The notes under the pieces are model-generated. The model had not been told where the DNA came from and searched no databases. It was given only the letters and a program-made list of their open reading frames with translations. Position numbers and translations under genes: made by a program. Shown here piece by piece: positions 17,536 to 26,578 of a stretch of DNA of 64,000 nucleotides. Where the stretch lies: the NCBI GenBank assembly GCA_947481985.1, contig CANKIK010000005.1, positions 1 to 64,000 on the forward strand. Direction: 5' to 3'. The stretch's first letter is position 1. Every line of letters starts with the position of its first letter. Origin of the DNA: QWOP01 sp003669605 (GTDB taxonomy: Bacteria > Planctomycetota > Planctomycetia > Pirellulales > UBA1268).

Positions 17536-18321
17536 ATGACCCGGGTGGAGTGGCATTGCCACGAATGCTTTCATGGTATGCCGCCGGAGGCCACCGCGGG
17601 AGGGATCGCCGTGGTGATCGACGTCCTTCGAGCCTCAACGACGATCATCACCGCACTTTCCCACGGGGCTAGGGCCGTGAAAACCGTCTGCACCCCCGAG
17701 GAGGCCCGCCGTCTCGCCGCCGCTGCTGGCGAAGCGGCTTGCCTGCTGGGGGGCGAACGCGGGGGACTGCGGATCGAGGGCTTTGACCTGGGGAATTCCC
17801 CCCGGGAATATTCCCGGGAGCGGATCGGTGGCCGGCGGATCGTGACCACCACCACCAATGGCACGCTGGCAGTCGATGCCTGCTCAGACGCCGCCGCGAT
17901 CCTCATCGGGGCACTGCTCAACCGCCGGGCGGTGGCCGCAGAGGCAGTCGCCAGGGCCGTCGCGGGCGGGGGGGCGTCACGCCGGATTCACTTGGTGTGC
18001 GCCGGCACCGATGGCCTCGTCTCCGAGGAGGACATCCTTGGCGCAGGGGCGATCCTCGATGCGGCAGGGCCACTGCATTCCCTCGATGCCGCGGCTGGGC
18101 GGGCGCTGGAGGCGTTCCGCGATGTGATTGGCGATGCCCCGCCGGGGGATGCAGGGGAGGGCGTTTTTACGGCCCTCGAGCGAGCCATGATGGCCTCGCG
18201 CGGAGGGAAAAATCTGCTGGCGATCGGGATGGGAACCGATCTGGCCAGCGCCGCGCAGATCGACTCGCTGAGTGTGGTGCCGGTGCTCGACGTCGGCAGC
18301 GGTTGGTTTACAGCCGGCTAG
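17536..18321 (+). CDS. comB: ComB-like 2-phosphosulfolactate phosphatase
   Basis: A 261-residue member of the ComB family, Mg-dependent phosphatases that turn 2-phosphosulfolactate into sulfolactate, known from coenzyme M synthesis in methanogens and found widely in bacteria of other metabolism. Family features: VVIDVLRASTTIITAL near the N-terminus, LLGGERGGLRIEGFDLGNSP, VTTTTNGTLAVDAC, and CAGTDGLVSEEDILGAG near residue 155. No ComA or sulfolactate dehydrogenase gene is nearby, so the substrate in this organism is uncertain. It is divergent from menG. The gene is followed by a dispersed repeat copy before glyQS. Confidence 0.88.
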   Translation: MTRVEWHCHECFHGMPPEATAGGIAVVIDVLRASTTIITALSHGARAVKTVCTPEEARRLAAAAGEAACLLGGERGGLRIEGFDLGNSPREYSRERIGGRRIVTTTTNGTLAVDACSDAAAILIGALLNRRAVAAEAVARAVAGGGASRRIHLVCAGTDGLVSEEDILGAGAILDAAGPLHSLDAAAGRALEAFRDVIGDAPPGDAGEGVFTALERAMMASRGGKNLLAIGMGTDLASAAQIDSLSVVPVLDVGSGWFTAG

Positions 18322-18344
18322 CCGGCTTCGATCCATTGCCTGAA

Positions 18345-18442
18345 ACGACGGCACGAAGCGGTCGCGAGGGCAACGCGAGGAGAAAACGGCAGGGTTTCAC
18401 TGCATTGTTTCCAGGAGAAAAACCCCAGGGATGACTTTTGGG
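18345..18442 (-). repeat. Dispersed intergenic repeat, copy F
   Basis: Read on the minus strand this gap holds GTCATCCCTGG, then TTTTTCTCC, CGTTTTCTCCTCGCG and CTCGCGACCGCTTCGTGC in the order seen in the other family members (copies A-E). The spacing between the left part and the TTTTCTC box is about ten bases longer than in the others. It lies between comB and glyQS. Confidence 0.65.
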
Positions 18443-18540
18443 GCGGGCTCTGTGGGGCGCGGATGATGTGGACCGCGGCCGAGCGGTGCCACTACACTCC
18501 CGGCTTGCCCTTCCATCAGCCCCTTTCTGCCCAGGATGCC

Positions 18541-20187
18541 ATGGACAAGCCGAATGACCAGTCGCGGATGGACAAGATCGTATCGCTTGCCAAGCGGCGG
18601 GGCTTCATCTTCCAATCGAGTGAGATCTACGGCGGCCTCAATGGCTTCTGGGACTACGGGCCGCTGGGAGTGTCGCTGAAGCGCAATCTGAAGGAGGCTT
18701 GGTGGCACGACATGATCGCGGGCCACGATGAATTGGCAGCCCCGGCCGGTGCTCCGCAGCCCTACGAGATGGCCGGGCTCGACTGCACGATCATCATGCA
18801 TCCGCAGGTCTGGAAGGTCTCGGGCCACTTCGATCTGTTTCATGATTGGATGATCGACTGCCGCGAAAGCAAGAAACGCTACCGCTTCGACCACCTCCAC
18901 GGCCGCTGGGCATCCCACCGGGGGAAGAAACTGTTCGTGGTCACCGATCAGTCCGGCGACGACGCCCTCCCCCACTGTGTCACCCGGGCACAAAAAACGT
19001 TTGGCCTGCGGGCCAAGCAGATCGAAGAGATCGAATGGCTCACGGGGCTCGAGTCGCTCGCCACTGCCGTACATGCAGGCACGGTGACCCTCGCCGACGC
19101 CGTGGGGCCTGATGCCGGCGAACCGGGCACGCTCACTGCGCCCCGCGAGTTCAACCTCATGTTTGAGACCCGGATCGGTGCCCTGGCAGGCAACGACGAC
19201 GACCGGGCCTTCCTGCGGCCGGAGACGGCGCAGGGGATCTTCATGAATTTCAAAAACGTCGTCGACACCTCGCGCGTGAAGGTGCCTTTCGGCATTGGCC
19301 AGATCGGCAAAAGCTTCCGCAACGAGATCACGCCGCGCAATTTCACCTTCCGTTCGCGCGAATTTGAGCAGATGGAGATTGAGTTCTTCTGCAAGCCCGC
19401 CGAATCGGCCGACTGGTACCGCTACTGGCGCGACCGCCGCTGGCAGTGGTATCTCTCCCTCGGGCTCACCGCAGGCAAACTCCAACTTCGCGAACACCAT
19501 GCCGACGAGCTCTCCCACTACTCTGTAGGCACCGCCGACATCGAGTACGCTTTTCCGTTCCTCGCCCCGGGCGAGTTTGGCGAACTCGAGGGGATCGCCC
19601 ACCGCGGCGACTTCGACCTCCGCAGCCACATGGAAGGGAAACTCGTCCGTCAGGATGGAAGCTTAGTCGTCGAGCAGGGGGCGGATGGCAAGCCGCGGCA
19701 TCGGGGGAGCGGCAAGGACCTCTCCTACTTCGACGATCTCACGCGTGAACGGTTTGTGCCGCATGTCATCGAGCCTTCGGCGGGCGCCGACCGGGCTGTG
19801 CTTGCCTTCCTCTGCGACGCCTTCCACGAGGACGAGGTGCCCGACGAGGATGGCAAGCCGCGCAGCCGCACCGTTCTCAAACTCCATCCGCGCCTGGCTC
19901 CGCTCAAGGTGGCGATCCTGCCGCTGGTGAAGAAGGACGGCATGCCGGAGGTGGCTATCGACCTCTACCGCCGGCTCAAGCCTCACATGGCGGCGATGTA
20001 CGACGAGAAAGGATCTGTGGGGCGGCGCTATGCCCGCCAGGACGAGGCTGGCACCCCGTGGTGTTTGACGGTCGACGGAAAGACCCTCACCGACGGCACC
20101 GTGACCCTCCGCGACCGCGACACCCTCACCCAAGACCGGATCGCTGTCGGCGACGTCGTGGCCCTGCTCCGGGAACGTCTGCAATGA
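18541..20187 (+). CDS. glyQS: Glycyl-tRNA synthetase, homodimeric (eukaryote/archaea type)
   Basis: A 548-residue class II synthetase that charges tRNA-Gly. It starts MDKIVSLAKRRGFIFQSSEI after a short lead and has YGPLGVSLKRNLKEAWW. Motif 2 is FRNEITPRNFTFRSREFEQM, preceded by FLRPETAQGIFMNFKNV, and the C-terminal anticodon-binding domain has LHPRLAPLKVAILPLVKK. This is the single-chain alpha2 form, not the alpha2beta2 form of E. coli. The insertion between motifs 1 and 2 includes ALPHCVTRAQKTFGLRAKQI. AGGAT lies just before the chosen ATG. The stop codon overlaps the start of the next gene (ATGA), indicating coupling. Confidence 0.97.
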   Translation: MDKPNDQSRMDKIVSLAKRRGFIFQSSEIYGGLNGFWDYGPLGVSLKRNLKEAWWHDMIAGHDELAAPAGAPQPYEMAGLDCTIIMHPQVWKVSGHFDLFHDWMIDCRESKKRYRFDHLHGRWASHRGKKLFVVTDQSGDDALPHCVTRAQKTFGLRAKQIEEIEWLTGLESLATAVHAGTVTLADAVGPDAGEPGTLTAPREFNLMFETRIGALAGNDDDRAFLRPETAQGIFMNFKNVVDTSRVKVPFGIGQIGKSFRNEITPRNFTFRSREFEQMEIEFFCKPAESADWYRYWRDRRWQWYLSLGLTAGKLQLREHHADELSHYSVGTADIEYAFPFLAPGEFGELEGIAHRGDFDLRSHMEGKLVRQDGSLVVEQGADGKPRHRGSGKDLSYFDDLTRERFVPHVIEPSAGADRAVLAFLCDAFHEDEVPDEDGKPRSRTVLKLHPRLAPLKVAILPLVKKDGMPEVAIDLYRRLKPHMAAMYDEKGSVGRRYARQDEAGTPWCLTVDGKTLTDGTVTLRDRDTLTQDRIAVGDVVALLRERLQ

Positions 20188-21038
20188 AGCCTGCCCTGGG
20201 AACCGTCTGCTCGCTCGATGCCAAACTGGGCACGATCGTGGCCGACTACGCCGCTGGTCACTGCGACCATGTCGACCTCTGGCTGGGGCATGCCGAGCAG
20301 TATCTGGAGGCCCACTCGCCAGAGGCGCTTCGCGAACTCTTTCAGATCCACGCGGTCCAGCCGTTGGCGGCGAGTTACCAGGGGGGGCTGCTGACGGCCC
20401 AAGGGGATGCCCGCCGCGAACATTGGGCGCTCTTTGAGCACCGTCTGGAGTTGTGCCAGGGTTTGGGTATCCCGGTGCTGGTGCTGGCGGGGGATGCCTT
20501 CGGGCCACTGTCTCCAACCGACCTGGGTAGGCTGTCGTCCAGCCTGACCGAATCGGCCCGGCGGGCGGCCGACAGTGGGGTGAGGCTGGCGCTGGAGTTC
20601 GACGCCCGGGCGACATTCCCCAACAACCTCCAGTCGGCGGTGGCCTTGGTGGAGGATGTTGGCCACCCAGGCTTGGGGTTGTGCCTCGACTGGTATCACT
20701 ACTCCGTGGGCCCGAGCAAGCCGCTCGACCTCAGGCTCCTCTCCGCTGAGAACCTCGCCCATGTGCAGCTCTCCGACATCGCCGATGTCCCGCGGGAGAT
20801 GGCCAGCGACGCCGACCGGATCCTCCCCGGCGAGGGCGCCGCGCCCCCGGACGACCTGCTCCGCCGGCTCGCCGAGATCTCCTATGCCGGGGGAGTGGCG
20901 GTGGAATTGATGAATCCCGCCCTGTGGCGGGTGCCGCCGCGGCAGTTTGGTGAGGTGGCGACCACGGCATTGCGTCGTCTCCTGGGCCAAGCCGATATGG
21001 GGTTTGGCCCCCGGCCCCCGGAACCATCGCCCGCCTGA
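20184..21038 (+). CDS. Sugar-phosphate isomerase/epimerase-like TIM barrel
   Basis: A 284-residue AP-endonuclease-2/xylose-isomerase-like barrel. Metal-site strands expected of the family are present: RLALEFDARATFPN, GLCLDWYHYSVG, AHVQLSDIAD and GVAVELMNPALW. The ATG overlaps the glyQS stop codon (ATGA), so it is probably translationally coupled to the synthetase, although no functional link is obvious. The substrate is unknown; in planctomycetes this family is much expanded and usually tied to sugar or inositol catabolism. Confidence 0.82.
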   Translation: MKPALGTVCSLDAKLGTIVADYAAGHCDHVDLWLGHAEQYLEAHSPEALRELFQIHAVQPLAASYQGGLLTAQGDARREHWALFEHRLELCQGLGIPVLVLAGDAFGPLSPTDLGRLSSSLTESARRAADSGVRLALEFDARATFPNNLQSAVALVEDVGHPGLGLCLDWYHYSVGPSKPLDLRLLSAENLAHVQLSDIADVPREMASDADRILPGEGAAPPDDLLRRLAEISYAGGVAVELMNPALWRVPPRQFGEVATTALRRLLGQADMGFGPRPPEPSPA

Positions 21039-21173
21039 CAACTCCCGCTGTGCCCAGGCCAATCGCCGCCGATTTTCCCTGGGCGGGGCCAATCTCTCGC
21101 TCCACCGAGCCGCTGCCCTGTAGAATCACTCGGCAGCGGCAGAAATCTTCCGAGATGCGGGAGGAGGCTTTTC

Positions 21174-22349
21174 ATGGTGCAGACAGCGCTACGGACTCTG
21201 GCCAGATCGGCGCGGCGAATCGTGCTGCTTGTGTTGCTATGCGGATTGTTTGCAGGCACGCTTGCCGGCCCTGCCGCGGCCTACCATGGCCACCATCATG
21301 GCCACCATCATGGTGGTTTCGGTGGGTGGGGGCATGGCTTCGGCGGTTGGCACCATGGCTTTGGCGGTTGGGGTGGCCCCGGCTTCGGGTTTGGGGGACC
21401 ACGGTTTGGCTTCGGCGGCTTCGGCGGGGTGAGCCGGGTTGCCTGGGGCAACTCCTTCGTCGGTGGCGGCGGCCAGTTCTTTTCTGGTTCGATGCTCGTC
21501 GGTGGCCCCTGGCTGGGGCCCTGTGGGGCCTCTGGAGGCTGGTATGGGGGACCGTCTTTTTGGTACGGCGGACCACCCTACTGGGCCGGGAATGGCTGGG
21601 GCTCTCCGTGGTGGGGACCACCGGTGTTTGCCTGTCCGCCGTTGATGGCGATCGGTTTCGCTCCTGCCTTCGCCGGCACCCGCGCCGCGATCTACCCCCA
21701 ATTTGTATCGCAAGGATCACCGGCTCCGCGTCTGATCGCGTCGGCCCCGCTCCGCTCCCCGGCCGGAGGCCTTCGCCAAGGGCCGGCGTTCCCGGAACCG
21801 GCCTTTGGCCGCGGCCAACTGGGGGCTTCCCCGATTGATGCTTCCGTGCAGTTGGCTATCCGAACGAGCAACTCAAAAGTTCGCTCCCGCGCCGAACGCC
21901 TCGTGACCATCGGTGACCGGCACCTCCGTGCTGCCATCGCCGACCCGAAGAAGCTTCCTGCCGCGATCGACGCCTACCGGCGTGCGGCGCTCATCGCCAC
22001 CGACCTGCCCGAAATCTTCATCCGCCAGGCGATCGCGCTTTCGGCTGCCGGGAAGCCCGATGCCGCTTCCAAGGCGCTCGACAGGGCAGTGGCCATCGAC
22101 CGACGTTTGGCGGACGAATCTGCCAGCGATCGCGCCCCGGGACGCGATCCGGTGTTCGTTGGTACGGCTGTTCCTGGCGGCCGCCAGGAACGATCGCAAC
22201 TTGCCCTCCGCAGCGAAAAAATTCTCGGTCGGATCTTTGCCGCGGTTCCCGGAGAGATTGCGGCCGGTGACGGGCAGGCTGACAACTGGATCGCCCAGCG
22301 TTTTCGCGACCGCGGTGGAATTCCGCTGCTCGCTGCCGTCCGCCGCTGA
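21174..22349 (+). CDS. Exported Gly/His/Trp-rich protein with C-terminal helical repeats
   Basis: A 391-residue protein of unknown function. A clear signal peptide (IVLLVLLCGLFAGTLAGPAAA, about residues 14-35) is followed by about 130 residues of low complexity rich in Gly, His, Trp and Phe, beginning YHGHHHGHHHGGFGGWGHG. The last 150 residues look like a TPR-type helical pair: AIDAYRRAALIATDLPEIFI and QAIALSAAGKPDAASKALDRA. GGGAGGAGG sits directly upstream of the ATG. The His runs could bind metal, and the Gly-rich part could be a structural or envelope filler; both are inference. The gene stands alone between an epimerase and hisD. Confidence 0.75.
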   Translation: MVQTALRTLARSARRIVLLVLLCGLFAGTLAGPAAAYHGHHHGHHHGGFGGWGHGFGGWHHGFGGWGGPGFGFGGPRFGFGGFGGVSRVAWGNSFVGGGGQFFSGSMLVGGPWLGPCGASGGWYGGPSFWYGGPPYWAGNGWGSPWWGPPVFACPPLMAIGFAPAFAGTRAAIYPQFVSQGSPAPRLIASAPLRSPAGGLRQGPAFPEPAFGRGQLGASPIDASVQLAIRTSNSKVRSRAERLVTIGDRHLRAAIADPKKLPAAIDAYRRAALIATDLPEIFIRQAIALSAAGKPDAASKALDRAVAIDRRLADESASDRAPGRDPVFVGTAVPGGRQERSQLALRSEKILGRIFAAVPGEIAAGDGQADNWIAQRFRDRGGIPLLAAVRR

Positions 22350-22468
22350 TGCATTTCTGCTGATGCTTTTTTCCAGGTAGTCAGTCCTCGCAGGATTCGA
22401 GTCCCCAGCAAGAACCTTTTGATTCGCCCCCGTCGGCCCCGGACACTCCCCGGAAAACAATTCTCCGC

Positions 22469-23857
22469 ATGACCCCTTCCGACGCCGGGCCCTGTGCCCG
22501 CATCGATCTTGCCCAACCCAATGGCCGGGCCCGCCTCGACGCCCTCCGCGGCAAACTGGTCTCTCATGGAGACATGATCAGCCCCGCCGGCAGGCAAAAG
22601 ACGATTGATGTCTTCGGCGAACCACTCTCGCCGAGGCTTGTCGTGGAGCGGATCTGCGCCGATGTGGCCGCCACGGGGCTCGATGCGGTGCTCGACTACA
22701 CCCTCCGGATCGACGGGATCGCGATTCCCCGCGGCGATTTATTCGTGACTCCCCAGGCCCTCGCTGCGGCCCACCGCTCGGTGGAGAGCGGGTTTCTCGA
22801 ATCGGTGCGGCGGATCGGTGCCAATGTCGAGCGGTTTCAGCGGGCGATCCTCGCGAGTGATGTGAGCGTGCCACTGGCCGGCGGTGGATCGCTCCGTCAG
22901 CGGTATGTGCCGCTGGATCGCGTGGGGGTCTGCGTTCCCGGCGGCGCCGCGGCCTATCCCTCGACGCTGCTGATGACCGTCGTCCCGGCCCAGGTGGCGG
23001 GGGTCGGCGAGATCGTCGTCGTGGCGCCGCCGACCAAGTACGGCTCCGAGAACAGGCATGTCCTCGCTACCTGTCACGAGTTGGGGATCACCAAGGTGCT
23101 CCGCTGTGGCGGCGCCCAGGGCGTGGCGGCGCTGGCCCATGGCCTGCCGGCCAAAGAAGGCTTCGAGGGGCTTGCTCGCGTCGACAAGATTGTCGGTCCC
23201 GGCAACCTCTTCGTGGCACTTGCCAAGCAGCATGTGTTTGGGAGGGTGTCGATCGATTCGATCGCCGGTCCCAGCGAGATCGTGATCGTGGCTGATGCCC
23301 ACGGACGCCCGGAGTTTATCGCCGCCGACATGCTTGCCCAAGCGGAGCACTCGCCAGGATCAGCGATCCTACTGACGGCTTCACTTGCTGTCGCCGATGC
23401 CGTGGCGGAGGCGCTGCTCCGCAGGCTTGCGGTGCTCGAGCGGTCGGATCTCACACGCGACAGCCTGGAGAGGTTCTGCGGGATCGTGGTCACCCACGAT
23501 GACGCGGAGTCGGCAAGGCTGGCCGATGAAATCGCACCGGAACATCTCTCCATCGACACCGTTGATCCCGAGGCGACGCTGGCCACGATCCGTCACGCCG
23601 GCGCGGCTTTCCTCGGACCATGGAGCCCAGTGGCGGCGGGCGATTACGCCGCCGGTCCATCGCATGTTCTCCCCACCGGAGGCACCGCTCGGTTTGCCGC
23701 GGGGCTGTCTGCCAACGAATTCCTCCGTGGAGGGAGCGTGATTCACCTCGCGGAGGAAGATCTCAGGGGAATGGCCGCCGACATCGCGGTGGTGGCGGAC
23801 ATTGAAGGACTGACTGCCCACAGGCGAAGCGTGGAAGTGAGGAGCGGCAAGGCATGA
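22469..23857 (+). CDS. hisD: Histidinol dehydrogenase
   Basis: A 462-residue zinc enzyme that oxidises L-histidinol to histidine in two NAD-dependent steps. Signature segments: YVPLDRVGVCVPGGAAAYPST, RCGGAQGVAALAHG, DKIVGPGNLFVALAKQHVFG, SIAGPSEIVIVAD, MLAQAEHSPGSAILLT and AGPSHVLPTGGTARF. The N-terminus is about 30 residues longer than usual, so a later start is possible. The last codons overlap the ATG of a small membrane protein (ATGA). hisC and hisB are 6 kb away, so the his genes are scattered as is common in planctomycetes. Confidence 0.96.
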   Translation: MTPSDAGPCARIDLAQPNGRARLDALRGKLVSHGDMISPAGRQKTIDVFGEPLSPRLVVERICADVAATGLDAVLDYTLRIDGIAIPRGDLFVTPQALAAAHRSVESGFLESVRRIGANVERFQRAILASDVSVPLAGGGSLRQRYVPLDRVGVCVPGGAAAYPSTLLMTVVPAQVAGVGEIVVVAPPTKYGSENRHVLATCHELGITKVLRCGGAQGVAALAHGLPAKEGFEGLARVDKIVGPGNLFVALAKQHVFGRVSIDSIAGPSEIVIVADAHGRPEFIAADMLAQAEHSPGSAILLTASLAVADAVAEALLRRLAVLERSDLTRDSLERFCGIVVTHDDAESARLADEIAPEHLSIDTVDPEATLATIRHAGAAFLGPWSPVAAGDYAAGPSHVLPTGGTARFAAGLSANEFLRGGSVIHLAEEDLRGMAADIAVVADIEGLTAHRRSVEVRSGKA

Positions 23858-24036
23858 ACGATCAGTTTCCGTTTTATATCGGCTGGGGAACGCTGGCCTT
23901 GATCAACGCCGGACTCGCTCAGACGAAGCACCGCAACGGCTTGCTGTGGTGGTTGTGCTCGCTTTTTCTGGGGCCGATCGCGACGTTGTTGATTGTGATT
24001 CTGCCCCGCGTGGCCCCCGGCCTCGATGAGGCTTGA
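23854..24036 (+). CDS. Small membrane protein of unknown function
   Basis: A 60-residue protein whose ATG overlaps the hisD stop codon, which supports its being translated. It has two hydrophobic stretches, FPFYIGWGTLALINAGLA (about 5-22) and LLWWLCSLFLGPIATLLIVI (about 30-49), separated by the polar turn QTKHRNG, so a two-pass hairpin is likely. The family was not recognised and no function is proposed. Confidence 0.6.
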   Translation: MNDQFPFYIGWGTLALINAGLAQTKHRNGLLWWLCSLFLGPIATLLIVILPRVAPGLDEA

Positions 24037-24093
24037 GAGCAGGGTAGAATCGGCAGCCGCTGCGGCGCTTTTGTAATTCTCCAGGAGTCCATC

Positions 24094-25107
24094 ATGCAGA
24101 GGAGCCTTCCCCGCTGGTCAAGTATCTCTCTGCCGGGGGGCGTGGCGTGGGCTGTGATTGTGGCACTGCTGGGCGGGATGAGGGGAGGAATGGCCACCGA
24201 TCCGCCGCCGGTGGATCGTGAAATTCCCGGCTGGACACTCGCCTGGAACGACGAGTTCGATGGCGCTGAAATCGACGCCGCCAAGTGGGGATTCGACCTT
24301 GGCAACGGCTTCTACAACTACGACGCCAGACAGTGGATCTCGGGCTGGGGGAACGACGAGCTCCAGTACTACTCGCGCGATCCTGACAATGTCTTTGTTG
24401 AGGATGGGTCGCTTCACATCCGGGCGCTGAAAGAATCCCGCGATGGCTTCGGGTACACCTCTGCCCGGCTTCGCACGCGGCGGAAGGATGGCAAAAATCT
24501 CTTCAGTCAGACCTACGGCCGGTTTGAGTTCAGGGCGAAACTGCCGACGGGGCAGGGGATCTGGCCGGCACTCTGGTTGCTTCCGGAGAAAGAAAGTTAT
24601 GCCGCCTGGGCGGCATCAGGGGAGATCGACATTCTCGAGGCGAAGGGGCAGGAGCCGAAGCGGATCCAGGGAGCGCTCCACTTCGGTGGCCGCTGGCCTG
24701 CCAATACATTCACCGTCGGCGAGCACTTCTTTGCATCAGGCTCAATCGCCGACTTCCACGTCTATGCGCTCGAATGGAATCCCGGTGAGATGCTGTGGGA
24801 GGTCGATGGAAAACGCTACGCCACGATGAACTTCTGGTGGAGCACAAGCCGGGCAGACGCCACAGGGGGCGTGGTCCCCACAGGCGAGGCCGATCTCAAC
24901 CCTTGGCCGGCGCCCTTCGACAAACCGTTCCAGGTGGTGATCAATCTCGCCGTCGGTGGAAAGTTTCTCGGTAACCCCGATGCCACCACTCCGTTTCCGG
25001 CGGAAATGGAGGTCGACTATGTGCGTGTCTACCAGCGCAGCGGTCCCCAGCCGGGCCTTCCGCCCCGGGGCCAGGGGGAGCTTCCTTTCAGGGAGACGGG
25101 CCGCTAA
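24094..25107 (+). CDS. Exported glycoside hydrolase family 16 (beta-glucanase/laminarinase-like)
   Basis: A 337-residue GH16 enzyme with an N-terminal hydrophobic export segment (VAWAVIVALLGGMRGGMA). The catalytic ExDxxE signature is GEIDILEAKG, with nucleophile Glu177, Asp179 and acid/base Glu182. Other family features are WNDEFDGAEIDAAKWGF, YGRFEFRAKLPTGQGIWPALW, EGALHFGG-type segment (IQGALHFGGRW), FHVYALEWNPGEMLWEVDG and NLAVGGKFLGNP. It should cut mixed-linked or beta-1,3 glucans, or a related marine polysaccharide, outside the cytoplasm. The last residues are Pro/Gly-rich without a clear anchor. Confidence 0.92.
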   Translation: MQRSLPRWSSISLPGGVAWAVIVALLGGMRGGMATDPPPVDREIPGWTLAWNDEFDGAEIDAAKWGFDLGNGFYNYDARQWISGWGNDELQYYSRDPDNVFVEDGSLHIRALKESRDGFGYTSARLRTRRKDGKNLFSQTYGRFEFRAKLPTGQGIWPALWLLPEKESYAAWAASGEIDILEAKGQEPKRIQGALHFGGRWPANTFTVGEHFFASGSIADFHVYALEWNPGEMLWEVDGKRYATMNFWWSTSRADATGGVVPTGEADLNPWPAPFDKPFQVVINLAVGGKFLGNPDATTPFPAEMEVDYVRVYQRSGPQPGLPPRGQGELPFRETGR

Positions 25108-25155
25108 CCGGCCGGGAGCTTTCGTTTCATGCTGAGCCGATTTCTAGGAGTCACG

Positions 25156-26523
25156 ATGCGACAGACTGGCAGGGCAGTTGTCCGATTGGTGGTGCTGGCA
25201 GTGGGACTGCTGCCCTGCGGCGGCGCGGACGTTGGTGTGGTTGGGGCCGAGGCTCTGCCTGCCTGGAACCAGTGGCGCGGGCCTGGCGGCCAGGGGCACG
25301 CCACGGCGGCGCAGGATCTCCCCCGTACCTGGAGCGAAACCGACAACGTCGTTTGGAAGACGCCGATCGAGGGCAAGGGCTGGTCGAGCCCGGTGCTGGC
25401 CGATGGCCGGCTGTGGCTGACGACGGCGGTTGAATCGCCGATCACCGAGGGAGAGAAACAGGAGCGGCTCGCCAAGGTCGAAAACTCAGACGGGCTCCAG
25501 GTCTCGGGGCCGGTGAGCCTGCGGGCAGTGTGCCTGGAGGCGGAGACTGGGAAGGTGCTCCACGACGTCGAACTCCTCCGCCAGTCGGAGCCCGACCCGA
25601 TCCATTCACTCAATTCCTATGCCTCACCGTCGCCGATCCTCGAGGTGACGCTTGAGGGAACGCGTCTCTATTGCCACTTCGGCGCCAACGGCACTGCCTG
25701 CGTCGATGCCGCCACGGGAAACATCCTCTGGACCCACGTGCTCCAGAAGATCCGTCACGAAAATGGCGCTGGTGGAACGCCAGTGCTGTTTGAGAATCGA
25801 TTGATCTTCGATTGCGACGGCAGCGATCAGCAGTACATCGTGGCCCTCGACACTGGCAGCGGTGCGGTGGCGTGGAAGACGGAGCGATCGGGGGAACGCA
25901 ATCCCGAACCACAGCTCAAGAAGGCCTACGGCACTCCTTTACTTGCCGAGATCGATGGCCGGACGGTGCTCCTCTCCACCGGTGCCGACTGGCTCTATGC
26001 CTATGATCCCGCCGACGGCCGCGAACTCTGGAAGCAGGCCTATGGAGTGCTCGGGTTCTCGGTCGTGCCGCGGCCGATTGTCGGCCACGGAATGGCGTAT
26101 ATCAGCACCAGTTTCATGCAGCCGGAACTGCTGGCGGTGAAACTCCCCTCCGGAAGCGCGCTGCCCGAGATCGTCTGGCGCGTCAAGAAGAGCGTCCCCA
26201 ACATCCCCTCGCCGCTTTTGGTGGGCGACGAAATCCTGATGGTCAGCGACAAGGGGGTGGCAACCTGCGTCGATGCCCACTCGGGCGACGTTCACTTCAG
26301 CGAGCGACTGGGGGGCAACTTCTGCTCGTCGCCGCTCTTCGCTGACGGGTGGATCTATGTGGGGAACCGGGAAGGGGAGACATTCGTCCTTGCCCCGGGA
26401 GAGGAATTCCGTGTTGAGGCGACCAACCATCTCGACGGCGAGATCATGGCGACCCCCATCGCTGTCGGTGGCGCGATCTTCCTCAGGACAGACAAGGCCC
26501 TGTACCGGATCGAGCAGCGTTAA
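25156..26523 (+). CDS. Exported PQQ-repeat beta-propeller protein (BamB-like)
   Basis: A 455-residue exported beta-propeller. After a signal peptide (RLVVLAVGLLPCGGADVGVVG) come repeated PQQ-type blades: VWKTPIEGKGWSSPVL, YCHFGANGTACVDAATGNILW, IVALDTGSGAVAWKTER, LYAYDPADGRELWKQAY, TCVDAHSGDVHFSERL and WIYVGNREGETFVLAPG. This architecture is very common in planctomycetes and is usually of unknown role; it is not evidence for a quinoprotein dehydrogenase, because no cofactor residues are apparent. AGGAG lies five bases before the chosen ATG; an ATG at 25129 adds nine residues. It precedes an oxidoreductase gene in the same direction (55 bp). Confidence 0.85.
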   Translation: MRQTGRAVVRLVVLAVGLLPCGGADVGVVGAEALPAWNQWRGPGGQGHATAAQDLPRTWSETDNVVWKTPIEGKGWSSPVLADGRLWLTTAVESPITEGEKQERLAKVENSDGLQVSGPVSLRAVCLEAETGKVLHDVELLRQSEPDPIHSLNSYASPSPILEVTLEGTRLYCHFGANGTACVDAATGNILWTHVLQKIRHENGAGGTPVLFENRLIFDCDGSDQQYIVALDTGSGAVAWKTERSGERNPEPQLKKAYGTPLLAEIDGRTVLLSTGADWLYAYDPADGRELWKQAYGVLGFSVVPRPIVGHGMAYISTSFMQPELLAVKLPSGSALPEIVWRVKKSVPNIPSPLLVGDEILMVSDKGVATCVDAHSGDVHFSERLGGNFCSSPLFADGWIYVGNREGETFVLAPGEEFRVEATNHLDGEIMATPIAVGGAIFLRTDKALYRIEQR

Positions 26524-26578
26524 TCGGTCGGCCAACGGGGCCGGCAGCACCCAGACACCAATCCCGGAGTGTTTTCCG

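Noticed and set aside
22380..22420. T-loop-like GATTCGAGTCC, a possible tRNA 3' end before hisD
   Set aside because: No matching acceptor, D or anticodon arm can be drawn in the 70 bases upstream, which run into the preceding coding region.
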